In this document: piece after piece, positions 60,710 through 64,000 of the stretch
Layout of the letters: each line of letters starts with the position of its first letter
Position numbering within the stretch: position 1 is the first letter of the stretch
Assembly (NCBI GenBank): GCA_023457435.1
Contig: JAEWLS010000027.1
Coordinates: 186,001-250,000, forward strand
Origin: Pseudomonadota bacterium
GTDB lineage: Bacteria > Pseudomonadota > Alphaproteobacteria > Rhizobiales > Rhizobiaceae
DNA: 64,000 bases
Direction: 5' to 3'
Made by a program: the position numbers and the translations under genes
Notes under the pieces: model-generated
Database searches by the model: none
What the model saw: the letters and a program-made list of their open reading frames with translations, nothing else
Told to the model about the DNA's origin: nothing

Positions 60710-63700
60710 CGCCTGTAACCGCCTGGCGACGGTGTGGTGACGATCACCGCGTCGCCGGGTGACACGCTGATCTGATCGCAGGCCTTCAGTTCCTCGATGC
60801 GACCGTCGGCACGCCTGACCTCCGTGCGCCCGGGCTCGCCGTCGCTGCCGCCGTCGAGGCCCGCGGGCGGGCGGGCACGATGCGAGGAGAGGATAGCCAT
60901 GTCCATGTCCTGCAGGAAACGGATGGTGCGGCTCGTGCCGTCGCCACCGGCATAACGGCCTCCGCCTCCCGATCCATTTCTGATGTGGAAGTCCTCGAGC
61001 ACGACCGGAAACCTCAGCTCGAGTATCTCCGGATCGGTCAGCCGCGAGTTCGTCATGTGCGTATGGACACCCGCGGTACCCGCGAAACCGGTGCCGTCGT
61101 TCAGCCGGCCGGCCGGCGAGCCCGAGCAGATCGTCTCGTAGTACTGGTAGGTCGCGTTGCCGAACGTCAGGTTGTTCATTGTGCCCTGCGCGTTGGCGAG
61201 CGCGCCCATTGCGCCGAAGATGGCGTTGGTGACATGCTGCGACGTCTCTACGTTACCGGCTACAACCGCGGCCGGGTAGACGGGACGCAGCATGCAGCCT
61301 TCAGGGATGACGATGCGGATTGGCCGCAGGCAGCCCGCATTCATCGGGATCGCACCTTCAACCATGACGCGGAAGGCGTAAAGCACGGCGGCGCGCGTCA
61401 CAGGCTCGGGCGCGTTGAAATTATTCTTCATCACTGGCGAGGTGCCGGTGAAGTCGACCGTCGCCTCACGCGCCGTCCGGTCGACGGTGATCCTTACCCG
61501 GATCACCTGGCCGGTGTCGGTGGGATACTCATAGGCGGCTTCGTCCGGCAGCCGCTCGAGCACGCGGCGCACGCTTTCCGCCGCATTGTCCTGGACATGT
61601 CCCATATAGGCTTCGACCGTCTCCAGGCCGAACTGCGCGTTCATCTTGCGCAACTCGGCGACGCCTTTCTCGTTCGCGGCGATCTGAGCCTTGAGATCGG
61701 CGACGTTTTGATCAGGATTGCGGGCGGGGTAGGGGTGTTCAGACAGCAGGCGCCTCAGATCGGCTTCCCGAAAGCGTCCGCGCTCGACCAGCAGGAAATT
61801 GTCGAACAGAACGCCTTCCTCTTCGACCGTCGTGGCTAGCGGTGTCATCGAGCCCGGTGCCGTGCCGCCGATGTCGGCATGATGCCCGCGGGATGCGGTC
61901 CAGAACAGGATGCTCCGCGCGTCGTCGGAGAATACCGGTGTGACGACTGTGATGTCCGGCAAGTGGGTGCCGCCATTGTACGGCGCATTGAGTGCAAATA
62001 CGTCGCCGGGTCTCACCTTCCCTTCATTCAGCCTGATAATGGTTTCGACGGACCGATCCATTGATCCGAGATGCACCGGCATGTGCGGCGCGTTGGCTAC
62101 GAGCGCTCCCTCGCTGTCGAAAACGGCGCATGAGAAGTCCAGCCGCTCCTTGATGTTTACGGAGTGAGCTGTGTTCTGCAGCGTCACGCCCATCTGCTCG
62201 GCGATGGACATGAAAAGGTTGTTGAAGACCTCGAGCAGCACCGGATCCGCCTTTGTGCCGGCCGCTGCGGCTCGCACTTTCTTTTCCACGCGCCGCAGAA
62301 GAATATTATCGTTGCCGGTGATGTGGGCGCGCCAGCCGGGCTCCAGGACGATCGTTTGGTTCGGCTCGATGATCAGCGCCGGGCCGGCGATCCAATGCCC
62401 CGGCCGAAGGTCTTCCCGCAGGAAGATGCCGGCGCTTCGCTCCGAACCCTCGAAATAGATCATGCGCCGGCGCGCCGGCACGGCTTCGCGCTCGTCGAGC
62501 GGCCGCTCGGTCTCGTCGCGGCCGGCGATGCGGCCGTCATGGGCCTGGAGGTCGACCGATTCGATGATGACCGGCTTGCCTTCGTAGATGAAGCCGAACT
62601 GCGCCTTGTGAGCGTTCACAAAGTCGCTTCGTGCCTGTCCGATGCTACGCGCGGCGAAGTTGACGGGGATCGTCGTGTCGGTGCCGTCGTAGCGCAGATG
62701 CAGCCACGGCGCCCAAACGACCCGGTCCTCGGGCACGCCTTGGCCGGTAAGCTCCACGACAACCAATTCGAGCAGCGTCGCGATCAGGGCGCCGGTCGCC
62801 GGCATCGAGGCCTCGTCGAGGGGCTCAAGCAGGGCTTGCTGGCGCGAAGCGAATATGGAGGCCTTGCCGATGCCATAGGCTGAGAGCAACCCCGAGAAGG
62901 GATGCACAAGCACCGCTTCCATGCCGAGCGCGTCAGCCACGAGACAGGCATGCTGACCGCCGGCACCGCCGAAGCAGTTGAGCAGGTAGCGAGTCACGTC
63001 GTACCCGCGCTGCACCGAAATCTTCTTGATGGCGTTCGCCATGTTCTCGACGGCTACGGTGAGGAAGCCTTCGGCAACGGCTTCAGGCGTTCGCCCGTCG
63101 CCGATCGTCTCTGCAAGCGCCGCAAACTTCCGACGCACGACGTCAGCATCGAGCGGTTGGTTGCGTTCCGGTCCGAAGATGCTCGGGAAAAGGTCCGGCT
63201 GGAGCTTGCCCAGCATCACATTGGCGTCGGTGACGCAAAGCGGCCCGCCGCGCCTGTAGCAGGCCGGCCCCGGGTTGGCGCCTGCAGAATCGGGTCCGAC
63301 GCGGAAGCGGCCATCCTCGTAGTGCAGGATGGACCCCCCGCCGGCCGCGACGGTGTGGATGCGCATCATCGGCGCGCGGATGCGAACGCCGGCGACTTCA
63401 GAATCGAGGGTGCGTTCCAGCGTCCCGTCAAAGTGAGCGACGTCCGTCGAGGTCCCTCCCATGTCGAATCCGATGACCCGCTGGAAACCCGCCATGTCGG
63501 CTGTCTCCACCATCCCGACGACGCCTCCGGCCGGACCTGATAAGATGGCGTCCTTGCCTTGAAAGAGCTCGGCGGCGGTGAGGCCGCCGGACGACATCAT
63601 GAACATCAGCCGCGGGCCAGGGCCGAGTTCTTCTGCCACCTGCCTGACATAACGCTGCAGGATCGGTGAAAGGTAGGCGTCGACGACCGTGGTGTCGCCG

Positions 63701-64000
63701 CGTCCGATCAGTTTGATGAGCGGTGATGCCTGATGGCTGACGGAGATTTGGGAGAAGCCGGCTGCTCGGCAGGCAGCCTCGACAGCTAACTCATGCTCGG
63801 GGAAACGCCACGCGTGCATGAGCACTACGGCGACGGCGTCGATGCCGTCGGCGCGGGTTGCCGACAGGGCGGGTCGTAATTTTTCCGTATCCAGCGGGCG
63901 TTCGACCGTACCGTCGACCAGCACGCGCTCTTCGACCTCAATGACCCGCTCGTAGAGCTGTTCGGGAAGGACGATCTTCTTAGCAAAAATGTCCGGACGC
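60706..64000 (-). CDS. 5-oxoprolinase / hydantoinase HyuA-HyuB fusion (5' end beyond the window)
   Basis: The frame is open from base 63999 to the TAG at 60706, 1097 residues, and begins off the right edge (first visible residues RPDIFAKKIVLPEQLYERVI). The HyuA half has an ASKHA ATPase-like segment (IGFDMGGTSTDVAHFDG, AGGGSILHYEDGRFRVGPDS) and GANPGPACYRRGGPLCVTDA. The HyuB half starts near LLEVFNNLFMSIAEQMGVTL and has NAPYNGGTHLPDITVVTPVF and DFTGTSPVMKNNFNAPEPV. Total length would be about 1200, as in 5-oxoprolinase, which opens 5-oxoproline with ATP. Hydantoin or related lactams are other options. Confidence 0.9.
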   Translation of the reverse strand, partial: RPDIFAKKIVLPEQLYERVIEVEERVLVDGTVERPLDTEKLRPALSATRADGIDAVAVVLMHAWRFPEHELAVEAACRAAGFSQISVSHQASPLIKLIGRGDTTVVDAYLSPILQRYVRQVAEELGPGPRLMFMMSSGGLTAAELFQGKDAILSGPAGGVVGMVETADMAGFQRVIGFDMGGTSTDVAHFDGTLERTLDSEVAGVRIRAPMMRIHTVAAGGGSILHYEDGRFRVGPDSAGANPGPACYRRGGPLCVTDANVMLGKLQPDLFPSIFGPERNQPLDADVVRRKFAALAETIGDGRTPEAVAEGFLTVAVENMANAIKKISVQRGYDVTRYLLNCFGGAGGQHACLVADALGMEAVLVHPFSGLLSAYGIGKASIFASRQQALLEPLDEASMPATGALIATLLELVVVELTGQGVPEDRVVWAPWLHLRYDGTDTTIPVNFAARSIGQARSDFVNAHKAQFGFIYEGKPVIIESVDLQAHDGRIAGRDETERPLDEREAVPARRRMIYFEGSERSAGIFLREDLRPGHWIAGPALIIEPNQTIVLEPGWRAHITGNDNILLRRVEKKVRAAAAGTKADPVLLEVFNNLFMSIAEQMGVTLQNTAHSVNIKERLDFSCAVFDSEGALVANAPHMPVHLGSMDRSVETIIRLNEGKVRPGDVFALNAPYNGGTHLPDITVVTPVFSDDARSILFWTASRGHHADIGGTAPGSMTPLATTVEEEGVLFDNFLLVERGRFREADLRRLLSEHPYPARNPDQNVADLKAQIAANEKGVAELRKMNAQFGLETVEAYMGHVQDNAAESVRRVLERLPDEAAYEYPTDTGQVIRVRITVDRTAREATVDFTGTSPVMKNNFNAPEPVTRAAVLYAFRVMVEGAIPMNAGCLRPIRIVIPEGCMLRPVYPAAVVAGNVETSQHVTNAIFGAMGALANAQGTMNNLTFGNATYQYYETICSGSPAGRLNDGTGFAGTAGVHTHMTNSRLTDPEILELRFPVVLEDFHIRNGSGGGGRYAGGDGTSRTIRFLQDMDMAILSSHRARPPAGLDGGSDGEPGRTEVRRADGRIEELKACDQISVSPGDAVIVTTPSPGGYRR

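Overview
The window is about 64 kb of GC-rich DNA with tightly packed genes, many ATGA/GTGA start-stop overlaps and gene content typical of Rhizobiales (Mesorhizobium/Aminobacter-like Phyllobacteriaceae): tamAB, protocatechuate-branch pca genes, PreTA-type pyrimidine catabolism, a peptide ABC operon with one fused double ATPase, DUF2293 and EttA. The genus is inferred from gene content and protein character only. I saw no rRNA, intact tRNA, CRISPR array, insertion sequence or phage gene; it reads as ordinary chromosome with a few accessory insertions.

Layout. 1-9.5 kb: an alpha-2-macroglobulin with an N-terminal PAN module (minus strand, cut by the left edge) is divergent from tamA-tamB (outer-membrane assembly). 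9.7-16.2 kb: a peptide-type ABC operon (Tat-exported binding protein, hairpin, two permeases, fused double ATPase). 16.2-17.1 kb: a VapBC module whose toxin is frameshifted, and a small exported protein. 17.3-18.9 kb: a non-pyrrolysine MttB-family methyltransferase.

19-35 kb is the most coherent region: a reductive pyrimidine catabolism locus. preT-preA reduce uracil/thymine. A diguanylate cyclase gene follows. rutR (minus strand, coupled to an alditol oxidase gene) is divergent from a run of about 10 kb: omega-aminotransferase, N-carbamoyl-beta-alanine amidohydrolase, a MazEF-like toxin-antitoxin pair, dihydropyrimidinase, three tandem paralogous exported proteins of unknown function, then an ABC importer (ATPase, GNAT, two permeases, NMT1/THI5-like binding protein) closed by a strong terminator. 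RutR-like palindromes lie upstream of both catabolic units. The three paralogues keep four cysteines at identical spacing (28/19/40) and are the best candidate here for something undescribed.

35-40 kb: pobR divergent from pobA-pcaC-pcaH-pcaG-pcaB (4-hydroxybenzoate to the protocatechuate branch); pcaD and pcaQ are not in the window. 40-45.5 kb: Bcr/CflA-type efflux, TerC, a ThDP enzyme, an alpha/beta hydrolase, a small exported protein and a permease remnant. 45.6-51.8 kb: GAF-HD-GYP protein, ettA, a single-domain response regulator, an exported protein, a KAS III-like enzyme coupled to a MOSC protein, and DUF2293. 51.9-53.9 kb: an ArsR-methyltransferase fusion (SahR candidate) with a near-perfect palindromic operator, coupled to metF. 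53.9-64 kb: an unlisted-size 28-residue membrane protein, EamA transporter, PLP decarboxylase, PNPOx-like protein, lytic transglycosylase, GH25 lysozyme lipoprotein, serine hydrolase, and a 5-oxoprolinase/hydantoinase gene cut by the right edge.

Starts were chosen from ribosome-binding sites, overlaps and signal peptides read by eye. Functions are family-level assignments made from motifs without database searches.
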